Below, piece after piece: positions 46,549 through 56,438 of a DNA stretch of 64,000 nt. Positions within the stretch are counted from its first letter, which is position 1, and each line of letters begins with the position of its first letter. Origin of the DNA: Methylomonas sp. AM2-LC (GTDB taxonomy: Bacteria; Pseudomonadota; Gammaproteobacteria; Methylococcales; Methylomonadaceae); assembly GCF_039904985.1 (NCBI RefSeq), contig NZ_CP157005.1, forward strand, positions 1,364,001 through 1,428,000, written 5' to 3'. The notes beneath the pieces were generated by a model that saw nothing but the letters and a program-made list of their open reading frames with translations, had not been told where the DNA came from and did not search any database. A program made the position numbers and the translations under genes.

Positions 46549-48365
46549 GCGTTTGCAGAACTTTGCAATGTCGTTGAATTCGATACAGACAAGGTTTCGG
46601 AGATTTTTTCAAATAGTAGGGTATTATTTACAGGTTTACGCAGCAAAAGTGTATGTTCTGGAAATTTCTGTTTATCAATGTAGGGAATAGGATGAGCTGA
46701 CAAAATTATGCTGGGTAGTGAGCCGCAATGCTTGCTAACAGCAGCAATGATGTCATGGGCAGTCTGGTTATTTTCTAAATAAAAATCAGTGATTAGTAAG
46801 TCTGGTACTATCTCGTTTTCTGAGAGTTTTATTAGGGTTTCTTCTATACAGGTTGCGGTTTGCACCAAACAACCCCGTTTGTTAAGTTGTGCCGCCAACG
46901 CGGATAAAACCTCTTTATTGTCATCAACAATCAATACAAAGTAATTACAGGCTGGTAAGGGAGAATAGATTGGCTTTTCCGGGTTGGTATGCTTAGCTAC
47001 CGGTAGCTGGATTTGAAAACGACTGCCCTGATTGACCTTTGAGTGTAAGCTTAATGAGTGTCCAGGCAAAATATTCAAAGCCTTTTGCACATAGCTTAAG
47101 CCTATACCGTTACCACAAGGATCATTAAGCCGACGCGTACCTCGGTAACACTCATTAAATATTTTCGGTTTATCGTCTTCAGAAATACCTATGCCAGTAT
47201 CGCGGATAATCAGTTTGATTTGTTGATTACTCGTTTTTACGGTCGAAACAATTATCCAGCCATTTTGCGTATATTTAATAGCGTTGTCGAGCAAATTGCT
47301 AATAATTTGTTTGAGTATGCAAGCGTCGCTGTAGACATTGAACGGCGGTTTTGTACGTAAATTGATTTTCAATTTTAAATGACGTTTAGCCGCTTGCGGA
47401 GTAAATTGGTCACTCATATCCGCTAGTAGCAGATTTAAGTCAACCGCTTTTAGTAAGGGTTGTTGTTTGCCATTTTCAAGGTTTCCAATGGTCAGAATTT
47501 GGTTAAACGTATTGATAAGTTCATCTGTGGTATGCCCCAGACGTGTTGCAATATGCTGTAATTGGTAATCTGATCTATCGCAGCAGAGGGTTTCTAGTAA
47601 ACTTGAGTAACTACTTAAAGCTTGTAATGGTTGGCGTAAATTGTGACTTAGTTGTTGCGTAAATTCCGTTTTTTCTAGTAAGCCGATTTCAGCTTTACAT
47701 TTTGCCTGATAGGCAAGCCGTGTTTGACGTTCTAATTGGTAACGAGTACAAAAGCCAAAAAAATTTGCCATGACTAACAATAAAACGGAAGGCATCACTT
47801 GACTGACTGTGAAGTCTATCAGGTATGCGCTGATAGGCAGAGTCAGCATGGCGATCCAACCGAATAGCACGGTTTCTGAGAGAGTCATTAACATCTGCCC
47901 ATAAATCAAGAAATATATCGGTATTAACCCCGTCCACAGGACATTAAAAAGCAGTGAATCGGTTTCGCTGAGCATAATGCCAATTAAACTGAAAATATAA
48001 GCTGTTATGGCTAGTTTGGTTATTTTGCTGATACAGATTTTTTGTAGAGGGCGTTGGTACAGAAGTTTCAGTAACGATCCGAAACTAATCACGATAGCCA
48101 AGCGGGCAAAGAGTTTTGGTGTTGACAGGGTGTTATTGAGTATGTCCAAGCCAATAAAGGTCAGAAAACCGATTGAGCCTATGGCTAAAGCAAATTTTAA
48201 ACTAGACAGCGCTTCGCTGCGGCGTTCCTGCCAGAATAATTTTTCATGTTCAGTATCGAAGCTTAATGAACCGTTATGTAAAGGTAAAGCTTGAAAGCAA
48301 GGTTGAATTGTCCATATCAATTTTCGCAGCATCTGAATACAGACTGAAGAGTTTGAGTTTGGCAT
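46545..48365 (-). CDS. Membrane hybrid sensor histidine kinase
   Basis: This 606-aa protein has an N-terminal membrane domain with about five or six helices (residues 50-205). A HisKA dimerisation domain (LSHNLRQPLQALSSYSSLL, phospho-acceptor His) and a HATPase domain follow; the latter shows the N box NLLDNAIKYTQNG and the G box RDTGIGISEDD. The C-terminal receiver domain (about 475-600) has VLIVDDN and the Asp in LLITDFYLE. The H-N-L-R-Q-P-L motif occurs in kinases with integral membrane sensors. No periplasmic sensor domain is evident, so the signal may be within the membrane. It converges on the response-regulator gene with a four-base overlap of their ends. Confidence 0.9.
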   Translation of the reverse strand: MPNSNSSVCIQMLRKLIWTIQPCFQALPLHNGSLSFDTEHEKLFWQERRSEALSSLKFALAIGSIGFLTFIGLDILNNTLSTPKLFARLAIVISFGSLLKLLYQRPLQKICISKITKLAITAYIFSLIGIMLSETDSLLFNVLWTGLIPIYFLIYGQMLMTLSETVLFGWIAMLTLPISAYLIDFTVSQVMPSVLLLVMANFFGFCTRYQLERQTRLAYQAKCKAEIGLLEKTEFTQQLSHNLRQPLQALSSYSSLLETLCCDRSDYQLQHIATRLGHTTDELINTFNQILTIGNLENGKQQPLLKAVDLNLLLADMSDQFTPQAAKRHLKLKINLRTKPPFNVYSDACILKQIISNLLDNAIKYTQNGWIIVSTVKTSNQQIKLIIRDTGIGISEDDKPKIFNECYRGTRRLNDPCGNGIGLSYVQKALNILPGHSLSLHSKVNQGSRFQIQLPVAKHTNPEKPIYSPLPACNYFVLIVDDNKEVLSALAAQLNKRGCLVQTATCIEETLIKLSENEIVPDLLITDFYLENNQTAHDIIAAVSKHCGSLPSIILSAHPIPYIDKQKFPEHTLLLRKPVNNTLLFEKISETLSVSNSTTLQSSANA

Positions 48366-48611
48366 GGCCTGTTTCCCTAGAGGGCAAAAAAACCTGATAA
48401 ATTAAGTGAGCTGTTTTTTGGAAATCAGGTATAGTAAAACACTCAGCAATCAGTTTGTCTGTAACTAATTATATTGTATGTTCCAGATATTTATGCATCA
48501 AAAGAACTTGCTATGAATAATACTATTTGCTTAGGTTGGAGTCTTTTTGTATTTAGGCTGAAAAGGTTAGTCGTTATTAGCAAACAACTATAGCCATTAA
48601 CGCAGAGCAAA

Positions 48612-49709
48612 TTATCTGCTTACTCCCCTTAATCCTTGCATAATTACCTGTCTAGCTCTGAATAACACCATTTCTTGCCAGGCGATATCTTCAGGGTAAA
48701 AATGTTTACGCATGCGTAGACTATGTGCCTGCCGCTCAGTTTGGTTATTCGTTTCTGACCACAATTGATGATCACGTAATAAGGTTTCAAATAACAGATC
48801 GGTACTAAACGTACCAAATTCTAGCGTGACAAAGCAACTTTGCTGATCCATGACTGCATGCCACAAATAATCCAGTAAACCCAGTTTGGGTACCGAGCTG
48901 GATGTGCCCGCAAATGGTAATGTCACTCCTTCTCCATACCATTGATAAGCCATGGTTGCCCCGGCACTAAACGGTTGGTGATCACAAATAATTTCGCCAT
49001 AACTATAGGGGCCTAAGCCCGTATGTACATCAATGACGGCTAAGCGTCGTTTCGCCAAGGCATAATCAGCCATTAAGGCTTCACACACCAAACGACCATG
49101 TGCAGGTTTTTGGCCGCCGTAAAAGGGGCCGGCAGGGTCTTGGTATTGTCCTCCACTGATGGCTTGTTCCAACGCTGGACGTCCGTGTTGATGTGCAAAG
49201 TTGGCTAAAATTTCTTGTCTGAGAGATATATCATTACAAAATAATGCTGATCGCAATTGCTGGTAGTCAGGATTTTCAGGCAAAGGTTGCGTGAAATCCA
49301 CTGCATTCCTATTTAAGTCTACCCCATCTGCATCGCAACGCCTTAGCCATGCATATCCCCAGGGTGTTAATGCATGTATGAGTAAAATAGCTGTATTGTC
49401 TGGTAATAATATTTGTTGGCATGCCAATCTATCCATTAGATCAAGCTGTATAGCACTACCTGTAAAACCTTCAATACCATGGGTGCCTGCCAGCAGAATA
49501 AGCACTTGTTTTGCATTATTTTCACCCAGCCACACACTATCCGTTATTAATTCTTCTCCCATTGGTCCAACACCTGCACAATTAAAACTTCGGTATTGCT
49601 GAGGGTAATTAAGGTTAGGTAAGCGCTTTAACCATTCTTGTCTAGCCTGTCGATAATTGTCAGGAAATAGAGAAACATCAATACCCGTTAATTCTGAGCG
49701 GCTAAACAT
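48612..49709 (-). CDS. DUF2817 family (M14-like zinc peptidase fold) protein
   Basis: This 365-aa cytoplasmic protein belongs to DUF2817, related to zinc carboxypeptidases. The metal-site-like motifs are AGTHGIEGFTGS (H and E), DGVDLNRN, DVHTGLG and VTLEFGTF, matching the order of ligands and catalytic Glu in M14 enzymes. The substrate is unknown. It is divergent from the RimK-like/PfkB pair, with about 115 bp between. Confidence 0.82.
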   Translation of the reverse strand: MFSRSELTGIDVSLFPDNYRQARQEWLKRLPNLNYPQQYRSFNCAGVGPMGEELITDSVWLGENNAKQVLILLAGTHGIEGFTGSAIQLDLMDRLACQQILLPDNTAILLIHALTPWGYAWLRRCDADGVDLNRNAVDFTQPLPENPDYQQLRSALFCNDISLRQEILANFAHQHGRPALEQAISGGQYQDPAGPFYGGQKPAHGRLVCEALMADYALAKRRLAVIDVHTGLGPYSYGEIICDHQPFSAGATMAYQWYGEGVTLPFAGTSSSVPKLGLLDYLWHAVMDQQSCFVTLEFGTFSTDLLFETLLRDHQLWSETNNQTERQAHSLRMRKHFYPEDIAWQEMVLFRARQVIMQGLRGVSR

Positions 49710-49824
49710 CGTTAATTACCTATGAATTTTAGTTAAAATCAAATAAATGAATATTACGCCTTGTTTAAACGGCTGTCTGGTTTCAAAATGATCCACTCAT
49801 TCATTACATGGGGATAATATTGCT

Positions 49825-51300
49825 ATGGCAAGCACGTTACTAGTGGTTGATGATTTATCCGACTGGAATCCTTATTATCCCAGTGATCAGGTTATTACAT
49901 TTGAAGATTATCTTGGCATAGAACAGGCTGAATCTGATCAGCGTGTGCGTATTATTAATTTGTGTAGTAGTTACGCTTATCTTTCCGATGGCTATTATTG
50001 CTCATTATTAGCGGAAGCTCGAAATCACCATGTGATACCCTCGGTAAAAGTGATTAATGACTTAGGCAAAAATGCTTTGTACAGTTTGCAACTGGACGAT
50101 TTGAGTTCAACCTTGGCGCGTGCTTTTAAATATCATGTATCAATTACCGATTTTAAGCTTTACAGTTTTTTTGGTACCACTCCTGATCCCACCTTTCAGG
50201 AATTGACCCGTTTATTGTTTGAGCGTTTTCCCTGTCCTATTCTTGAGATTACCCTGCAGGGTCAATTGCAATGGCAAATTATTGACTTAAAAGCGGTATC
50301 ACATCGCAGTCTGGACGATGCCGAGCAAACTTTGTTTGCCGAAGCCCTGGATAGATTTAGTAAAAAAATCTGGCGTAAAAGCCGTACGCGTAAAGCGGCC
50401 CGCTATGATTTGGCCATTTTAATTAATCCGGCAGAAAAATTGCCACCTAGTAATCGGGGGGCTATCAAAAAGTTTATTAATCTGGGTAGACAAATGGGAG
50501 TGGAAGTGGAGCTGATAACCCAGCAGCATTACGGGCGTATTCCAGAGTTTGATGGTTTATTTATCCGCGAAACGACAGCCATTGATCATTACACCTATCG
50601 CTTTGCAAAAAAAGCCGAAAAAGAAGGATTACTGGTGATTGATGATCCAACTTCAATTTTACGCTGCGCCAATAAAGTCTATCTAGCGGATATGTTTCGT
50701 ACTCACCGGGTACCTTCGCCTAAAACATGGATTTTACATAAGGGTAATGCTATGCATTTGGATCAATTGGAACAAGCGGCTGGTTTTCCGGTAGTGATAA
50801 AAATTCCAGATGGTTCTTTTTCGCGTGGTATCGTTAAAGTAAGTAATCGCCAGGAACTTGATAGTAAAGTCAGTGAGTTATTTCAGCAATCTGCCTTGTT
50901 GTTGGCTCAAGAGTTTCTGTATACCGATTTCGATTGGCGTATAGGTATTTTTAATAACAAGGCGTTGTATGCCTGTCGATATTTTATGGTAAAAAATCAT
51001 TGGCAAATTTATCGGCATTCCCGAAATCGCGTTGATAGTGGTGATTTTGATACATTACCCACTTTTGAAGTACCCAAAGCGGTGCTGGAAGCGGCTCTAA
51101 AGGCTACCCATCCCATAGGAAATGGCTTGTACGGTGTCGATGTTAAAGAAATAAAGGGTAAAGGCTATGTCATTGAAGTGAATGATAATCCCAATATTGA
51201 TAGTGGGATTGAAGACAAATATTTGGGAGATGAATTGTATAAGGTTATTTTAAGCGAATTTGTGCGGCGCATGGAAAACCGTAGTAAGGGAATCAATTAA
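49825..51300 (+). CDS. RimK-like ATP-grasp ligase with RLAN N-terminal domain
   Basis: This 491-aa protein has a RimK-like ATP-grasp N-terminal (RLAN) domain (about residues 1-170) and an ATP-grasp ligase domain (about 275-485). The ATP-grasp part shows FPVVIKIPDGSFSRGIVKV (phosphate-binding loop), LLAQEFLYTDFDWRIGI and the Mg2+-binding VIEVNDNPNID. ATP-grasp enzymes of the RimK kind join an amino acid to a carboxylate through an acyl phosphate. The acceptor is not known. GGGG precedes the ATG at 49825. The PfkB gene starts exactly after its stop codon. Confidence 0.87.
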   Translation: MASTLLVVDDLSDWNPYYPSDQVITFEDYLGIEQAESDQRVRIINLCSSYAYLSDGYYCSLLAEARNHHVIPSVKVINDLGKNALYSLQLDDLSSTLARAFKYHVSITDFKLYSFFGTTPDPTFQELTRLLFERFPCPILEITLQGQLQWQIIDLKAVSHRSLDDAEQTLFAEALDRFSKKIWRKSRTRKAARYDLAILINPAEKLPPSNRGAIKKFINLGRQMGVEVELITQQHYGRIPEFDGLFIRETTAIDHYTYRFAKKAEKEGLLVIDDPTSILRCANKVYLADMFRTHRVPSPKTWILHKGNAMHLDQLEQAAGFPVVIKIPDGSFSRGIVKVSNRQELDSKVSELFQQSALLLAQEFLYTDFDWRIGIFNNKALYACRYFMVKNHWQIYRHSRNRVDSGDFDTLPTFEVPKAVLEAALKATHPIGNGLYGVDVKEIKGKGYVIEVNDNPNIDSGIEDKYLGDELYKVILSEFVRRMENRSKGIN

Positions 51301-52206
51301 ATGTATAAACCAAACAATTTTGATGTACTTTGTGTTGGACATGCCAGTTACGATTTGGTGTTTACGGTGCCACAACATCCTTTGTCGGATGAAAAAATTG
51401 TTGCAGAAGGTTTGCTGGGGTGTGGTGGAGGACCTGCTGCTAACGCTGCGGTAATTGTGTCAAAACTGGGATTTAAAGCTGGCTTTTGTGGGTATTTGGG
51501 TAATGAGCTTTATGGTGAAAGTCATTGGCAGGAGTTGCAAGCTCAGCATGTAGATACTCGGTATGTAGTAAGAGGCGATTTTGCCACGCCTTTATCCGTA
51601 GTGCTGGTTAAACCGGACGGTCAGCGTGCGCTTATCAATTATAAATGCCAAATTCAAGCTCTAAAGTCCAAAAGTATAGATTTTGCCAATCTTCAAACTA
51701 AAGTATTACTATTCGATGGACACGAACCGCAGATCAGTTTAGATCTGCTCGATTATTTGGCTGGACAGGGGGTGTCCAGTGTTTTGGATGCAGGTTCTGT
51801 GCATACAGGTACTTTATTATTAGCGGACAAGGTGGATTATCTGGTGTGTTCTGAAAAGTTTGCACTTCAGTATGCAGAAAGTGTTGAGTCTGCATTAACG
51901 CAATTATCGGCACAAAGTGCGGTAGTTGTGATTACTTTGGGGGAAAGAGGGTTAATTTGGAGGCGTGGACAGGAAGTAGGTGCTTTAGCTGCGCCACCGT
52001 TATCAAATATTATTGATACAACTGGGGCTGGTGATGCTTTTCATGGTGCATTTGCTGCGGCAGTGGCTGCTGGTATGTCGTGGTTAGAGATATTACGTTT
52101 TGCCAGTGGGGCAGGTGGTTTATGCTGTACAAAATTAGGAGCCAGAACGGGGTTGCCTGATAGGCAACAGCTGAATGCCCTTCTGGCTGCTTGGTCTGTT
52201 AATTAG
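51301..52206 (+). CDS. PfkB family sugar/nucleoside kinase
   Basis: This 301-aa kinase is of the ribokinase/PfkB family. The N-terminal glycine signature is GCGGGPAANAAVIVSKLG, and the C-terminal signature with catalytic Asp is DTTGAGDAFHGAFAAAV. The family phosphorylates hydroxymethyl groups of sugars, nucleosides or vitamins; this member cannot be narrowed down. It abuts the RimK-like gene with no gap, implying a common pathway. Its end converges on the small minus-strand gene at 52238. Confidence 0.9.
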   Translation: MYKPNNFDVLCVGHASYDLVFTVPQHPLSDEKIVAEGLLGCGGGPAANAAVIVSKLGFKAGFCGYLGNELYGESHWQELQAQHVDTRYVVRGDFATPLSVVLVKPDGQRALINYKCQIQALKSKSIDFANLQTKVLLFDGHEPQISLDLLDYLAGQGVSSVLDAGSVHTGTLLLADKVDYLVCSEKFALQYAESVESALTQLSAQSAVVVITLGERGLIWRRGQEVGALAAPPLSNIIDTTGAGDAFHGAFAAAVAAGMSWLEILRFASGAGGLCCTKLGARTGLPDRQQLNALLAAWSVN

Positions 52207-52237
52207 TTGACTGATTTTCTCGACAAGCCTAAAAAAA

Positions 52238-52603
52238 TTATAGATCGACCTGAAAATGCCAGCCCACACCTGCTTCAGCAGCGGCGGTTAAAATTCGCTC
52301 ACAACTTTGTAAATCCTCAAGTGCTTCTTGTGCTTGAGAGCTGGACAACAACGTTCTTACAGTTACCAAGCCATCCAGTGCTGAGAATTGCAGTAACGGC
52401 GGCAGTTCAATCTCATCATCGCCATCCATAAAATCAGCCAACTCGTCAGGATCCATACAAAAGAAATCTGAAAGCGGGCGAACGCCAAGTTGAAGAGCCA
52501 AGATGTCGAGTAATTCTATGTTGTGTGACAATTTTTTGCCATCCATCATGGTGTCCAAATCATTAATCTCTTTTTCTAAAACGATGTAGTACGCTGAGCT
52601 CAT
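52238..52603 (-). CDS. Hypothetical acidic 121-aa protein
   Basis: I do not recognise this protein. It is acidic, cytoplasmic and mostly helical. It has an acidic patch ELADFMDGDDEIELPP in the middle and a C-terminal helix rich in Glu and Ala (AQEALEDLQSCERILTAAA), ending GVGWHFQVDL. Codon use and length look genuine, and the coding potential is better than that of the overlapping plus-strand frame. It could be an immunity- or adaptor-like protein, but no evidence supports either. Confidence 0.65.
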   Translation of the reverse strand: MSSAYYIVLEKEINDLDTMMDGKKLSHNIELLDILALQLGVRPLSDFFCMDPDELADFMDGDDEIELPPLLQFSALDGLVTVRTLLSSSQAQEALEDLQSCERILTAAAEAGVGWHFQVDL

Positions 52604-52791
52604 AATTTTATGTCCAATAACCGTGGAGTTTACAAAGTTAATACTGGGGGCGCATATTGATCAATGCGGAGTAATCATTTTTCACATAGGTATATACATT
52701 ATTCTGACCGTGTGTATTTTGGTTGAATGTCTCGCAAAAGGTCTAAATGAAAAAACTATTTGATTTACTGATAACCCCACACCCTAAAAAA

Positions 52792-53499
52792 TCAGTCTTC
52801 TGCGACTTCAATTGCTTCTGGTGCGCCAATAAAACGGTAGATTAAGGCACCCAGAACTGCGCCAATGATGGGGGCTACCCAAAATAGCCAAAGTTGTGCC
52901 AGAGCCCAATCGCCAGCATAAATAGCCACTGCGGTACTGCGGGCAGGATTGACTGACGTGTTGGTTACCGGAATACTGACTAAATGAATTAGGGTTAAAC
53001 ATAAGCCAATCGCAATGGGAGCAAAACCCTGTGGTGCGCGGCTATCGGTAGCACCCAGAATGACCAGTAAAAACATCATGGTCATTACTACTTCGGATAC
53101 CAAACCCGCTAACAACGAATACTGTCCAGGTGAATGTTCACCATAACCATTGGAGGCAAAGCCTGCGGTGACATCAAAACCGGCTTTACCACTGGCAATA
53201 AGATATAAAACACCGCCGGCTACAATTCCACCCACTACCTGTGCTGCAATATAAGGTGCTAATTTATTGGCTGGAAAGCGGCCGCCAGCCCATAAGCCTA
53301 TGGATACGGCGGGATTAAGATGGCAACCGGAAATATGACCAATTGTATAAGCCATGGTTAATACTGTAAGACCAAAAGCGCAAGATACACCTAACAAACC
53401 AATGCCAACATGCGGAAACGCCGCTGCTAGTACTGCACTACCACATCCGCCTAACACTAACCAGAATGTTCCAAAAAACTCTGCTCCGTATTGTTTCAT
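52792..53499 (-). CDS. aqpZ: Aquaporin Z
   Basis: AqpZ is the bacterial water channel of the inner membrane. The protein is 235 aa with six helices and two half-helices carrying the NPA boxes, HLNPAVS and SVNPARS. The final ARSTAVA and the His in the GCHLNPAVS pore region fit water selectivity rather than glycerol. It stands alone between the hypothetical gene and the chemotaxis genes. Confidence 0.96.
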   Translation of the reverse strand: MKQYGAEFFGTFWLVLGGCGSAVLAAAFPHVGIGLLGVSCAFGLTVLTMAYTIGHISGCHLNPAVSIGLWAGGRFPANKLAPYIAAQVVGGIVAGGVLYLIASGKAGFDVTAGFASNGYGEHSPGQYSLLAGLVSEVVMTMMFLLVILGATDSRAPQGFAPIAIGLCLTLIHLVSIPVTNTSVNPARSTAVAIYAGDWALAQLWLFWVAPIIGAVLGALIYRFIGAPEAIEVAED

Positions 53500-53786
53500 G
53501 TTATACCCCTATATTATTAGAATTTAAGTTAGTCTGATGACTGTTTTTCTAACATCCATAGACAATGTGGGTGAAGTGAATCACCCAACATAACTATAAC
53601 AAAATAACGATAGATTAAAATAGTTTAGACGTTTTTTTAGGAAAATCTGTAAAACAAATACCGAGGATAGGTGCTTGGTTTTGCTTAGATTAATGCAGGG
53701 GGTTTTTATATAAAGTAGTGGGATTAGCATAGCAATTTTATTAGTGCCAACTTCTAAATCATGTCTTTATGCACTGAACTTGGGGG

Positions 53787-54647
53787 TTATGATCGGGTTT
53801 TTTTATAGTAGTTGACTAAGCTGCCATGCTGGCGCTCAAAAACGTCTAAACCGATAGGCATAGACTCGGTACTACTTAGAAAAAAATAGCCACCCGGCTT
53901 TAGATTTTGAGACATACGATTAAGAATATCGAATTTGACAGTATCGGAAAAATAAATGAGCACGTTTCGGCAAAAAATAATGTCAAATAATCCTAATGAT
54001 GAAAAGGGTTTAAGTAAGTTCAGTTGTTGAAAGCTGACCTGTTGAGTGACTTCGTTATTTAAACTGTAACCCTTGGTCGTGTTTTGAAAAAAACGTGCTT
54101 GCGTGGCAGCATCAATTCCTCTGGATAGCGCCAGCTCTGAATAAATCGCTTGTTTTGCTTCGTAGAGCATCGTTTCCGAGATATCAGTACCCAGAATCTG
54201 CACCGAACAAGGTTTAGGTGTGTTTTGCAAAGCGGTTATGCTGATGGAATAGGGTTCTTGACCCGACGAGCAAGCTGCCGACCAGATTTTTAAAGGTTGG
54301 CTATTTTCAGTCAACAGCGTAGGAAAAATAGTTTCCTTAAGTACCGAGAAATGCTTTACATCACGAAACCAGGATGTTTCGTTAGTGGTCATTGCATCAA
54401 TAACAGCATTTCTAAGTGTGCCACTTTGTGCGGAATTGGATTCCAGTGTGTTGGTTAAATCAGTAAATGAATCTAAACCAAATTTATCCAGCAGCGCTAT
54501 TAAACGGTTTTTGACCAAATAATGTTTGTTCTCGTTGAGCACAATTCCACATTGCATGCTCAAAAACTGCTGGATAATCTGAAAATTACTATTGCTAAGT
54601 TCGTAATTAACAGAATTCGAACCGGAATTTCTGAACACGGATTGCAT
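53787..54647 (-). CDS. cheR: Chemotaxis protein methyltransferase CheR
   Basis: CheR methylates glutamates of chemoreceptors using SAM. The protein is 286 aa. The N-terminal helical domain is followed by the SAM-binding motif IWSAACSSGQEPYSI, then ILGTDISETML and DIIFCRNVLIYFS. It lies six bases after cheV on the same strand, as in the flagellar cluster of pseudomonads. Unlike there, flgB does not follow. Confidence 0.95.
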   Translation of the reverse strand: MQSVFRNSGSNSVNYELSNSNFQIIQQFLSMQCGIVLNENKHYLVKNRLIALLDKFGLDSFTDLTNTLESNSAQSGTLRNAVIDAMTTNETSWFRDVKHFSVLKETIFPTLLTENSQPLKIWSAACSSGQEPYSISITALQNTPKPCSVQILGTDISETMLYEAKQAIYSELALSRGIDAATQARFFQNTTKGYSLNNEVTQQVSFQQLNLLKPFSSLGLFDIIFCRNVLIYFSDTVKFDILNRMSQNLKPGGYFFLSSTESMPIGLDVFERQHGSLVNYYKKTRS

Positions 54648-54653
54648 AGAAGC

Positions 54654-55586
54654 TTAGTTACTCATACCATTTTGTCTTTTAATATGGGATTGTATAGCAT
54701 TTAATAAAGAGTCTGGGTCAAACTTAGCCAAGAATTCGTTTGCACCTACTTTTTGTACCATGCTGGTATTAAATACGCCGCTTAAAGAAGTATGCAAAAT
54801 TAAATAAACATCTTTCATATTGACATCGGATTTAATTTTGGTAGCCAGTGTATAGCCATCCATACGTGGCATTTCAACATCAGAGATAATCATTAAATAA
54901 CGATCCTGAATTTTTACGCCTTCGGTTACCAAATTTGTTAAATGATCCCAAGCTTCTAGCCCATCTTTTAACAAAGTACACTGCATATTAATTTGTTCGC
55001 AGACGCGCTTAACCTGATTTCGAGCCACAGATGAATCATCAACCACCAGAATATGATTATTACTACTGGTAATATGAGTATCAATGGTTTCAGCAGAGGC
55101 TTCTTCGCGTCCACCTATGACTTCTTTCATGACTTTTTCTACGTCAATTACTTCAATCAGCTCTCCGTCTACCTCGGTAACCGCTGTGAGATAACTACTT
55201 TTGCCCGTACCGGTTGGTGGTGGTCTGACTTGTTCCCAGCCGATATTGATAATTCGATCAACAGCACCTACTAGAAAACCCTGAATGGAACGGTTGTATT
55301 CAGTAACGATTACATAGCAACCGTCTTCGCGTGACAAAGAGCGCATCCCAATTGCCATGGATAAATCTAGAACCGGAATAGTTTTGCCGCGTAAATGGGC
55401 TACACCACAGATTACGAAGTGGGAATTTGGGATTTGCGTTAACGGCGGGCATTGAATGACTTCCTGTACTTTAAATACATTTATGCCAAACCGCTGGTGA
55501 CCGTGTAGTTTAAATAGCAATAGTTCAAACCTGTTGTGTCCTGCCAGTTTGGTTCGTTGATCAACACCATCTAAAACGCCAGCCAT
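54654..55586 (-). CDS. cheV: Chemotaxis coupling protein CheV
   Basis: CheV joins a CheW-like domain (about residues 20-165, with FGINVFKVQEV and LRGKTIPVLDLS) to a receiver domain (about 182-305). Within the receiver, LVVDDS is the acidic pocket and IISDVEMPRMDG carries the phospho-acceptor Asp. It couples receptors to CheA in a phosphorylation-dependent way. The gene is divergent from flgA and directly precedes cheR. Confidence 0.95.
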   Translation of the reverse strand: MAGVLDGVDQRTKLAGHNRFELLLFKLHGHQRFGINVFKVQEVIQCPPLTQIPNSHFVICGVAHLRGKTIPVLDLSMAIGMRSLSREDGCYVIVTEYNRSIQGFLVGAVDRIINIGWEQVRPPPTGTGKSSYLTAVTEVDGELIEVIDVEKVMKEVIGGREEASAETIDTHITSSNNHILVVDDSSVARNQVKRVCEQINMQCTLLKDGLEAWDHLTNLVTEGVKIQDRYLMIISDVEMPRMDGYTLATKIKSDVNMKDVYLILHTSLSGVFNTSMVQKVGANEFLAKFDPDSLLNAIQSHIKRQNGMSN

Positions 55587-55629
55587 AATGCCCCCTTGAA
55601 TTTGTTGAAATTAATTATAGCGGTATTGC

Positions 55630-55657
55630 TAAAGTTTTCTTAAGAAATTGCCGATTT
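55630..55657 (+). promoter_or_regulatory. Sigma-28 (FliA)-type promoter for flgA
   Basis: TAAAGTTT at 55630-55637 and GCCGATTT at 55650-55657 match the FliA consensus (TAAAGTTT, 11 bases, GCCGATAA), with a 12-base spacer. It points towards flgA, whose start is at 55737. Confidence 0.6.
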
Positions 55658-55736
55658 ATGACGTGGTTCGCTAATAATAATTCTGTTGGTATGTTTCGTG
55701 CTTAGTTTTAAGTATAGTCAAAATTCCAACACAGTT

Positions 55737-56429
55737 ATGAACATAATAAAACGACAGTTATTGACGCTATTGCTAGTTCCACAGATAAGCCTTGCCGCTC
55801 AGTTACAAGACGTTAAGGCTATAGAGAATGCAGTCAGTAGTTATGTGCAATCCAGTTTGGATACCAATGGTCGTTATCAGATTAACGTAACGCCTTTGGA
55901 TATGCATTTGCAATTGCCCTTTTGTGATGAAAACTTGGACGTTTCTCCGCAAGCAGCAGAAGTTAAAGCCGGACATAACACCTTGTTAGTGCAATGTAAG
56001 GGCAGCCAACCCTGGAAAATTTATAGTTCTGTGATAGTTAAATCGTATAAAGAAGTACTGGTTTTGGTTCGGCCGTTGCAACGCAACGCAGTTATTCATG
56101 CTGAAGATATTGTGCGAGAAAACCGCGAAATTAGTGCTTTAAGTCAAGGTTACTTGTTGGACCCACTTGATGTAGTTAATAAACAAGCCGCCCGTAATCT
56201 GCAAATAGGCACTGTGCTTAATGGTCGTAGTTATCAAGATTTAACCCTGATAAAACGCGGTGACCGCGTTACTATTCAGTTGGGTAAGTCGGGTATGTCG
56301 ATTAGTATGGCCGGTATTGCCATGATGAATGGCGCAAAAGGTGATCGGATTAATGTAAAAAATACCAGCTCACAAAAGCTTATTCAAGCTATGGTGGTTG
56401 ATGCTGCAAAGGTTTCTGTTAATTTTTAA
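55737..56429 (+). CDS. flgA: Flagellar basal-body P-ring assembly chaperone FlgA
   Basis: FlgA is the periplasmic chaperone for FlgI during P-ring assembly. The protein (230 aa from the ATG at 55737) has a signal peptide (LLTLLLVPQISLA). The C-terminal SAF-like domain has LVLVRPLQRNAVIHAEDIV, NLQIGTVLNGRSYQD, LIKRGDRVTIQLGKSGMSI and GDRINVKNTSSQKLIQAMV. The frame extends upstream without good start context. Confidence 0.94.
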   Translation: MNIIKRQLLTLLLVPQISLAAQLQDVKAIENAVSSYVQSSLDTNGRYQINVTPLDMHLQLPFCDENLDVSPQAAEVKAGHNTLLVQCKGSQPWKIYSSVIVKSYKEVLVLVRPLQRNAVIHAEDIVRENREISALSQGYLLDPLDVVNKQAARNLQIGTVLNGRSYQDLTLIKRGDRVTIQLGKSGMSISMAGIAMMNGAKGDRINVKNTSSQKLIQAMVVDAAKVSVNF

Positions 56430-56438
56430 AAATTTCGT

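Noticed and set aside
52207..52431. Plus-strand frame directly after the PfkB gene
   Set aside because: It overlaps the more convincing minus-strand 121-aa gene and is rich in residues not typical of coding sequence.
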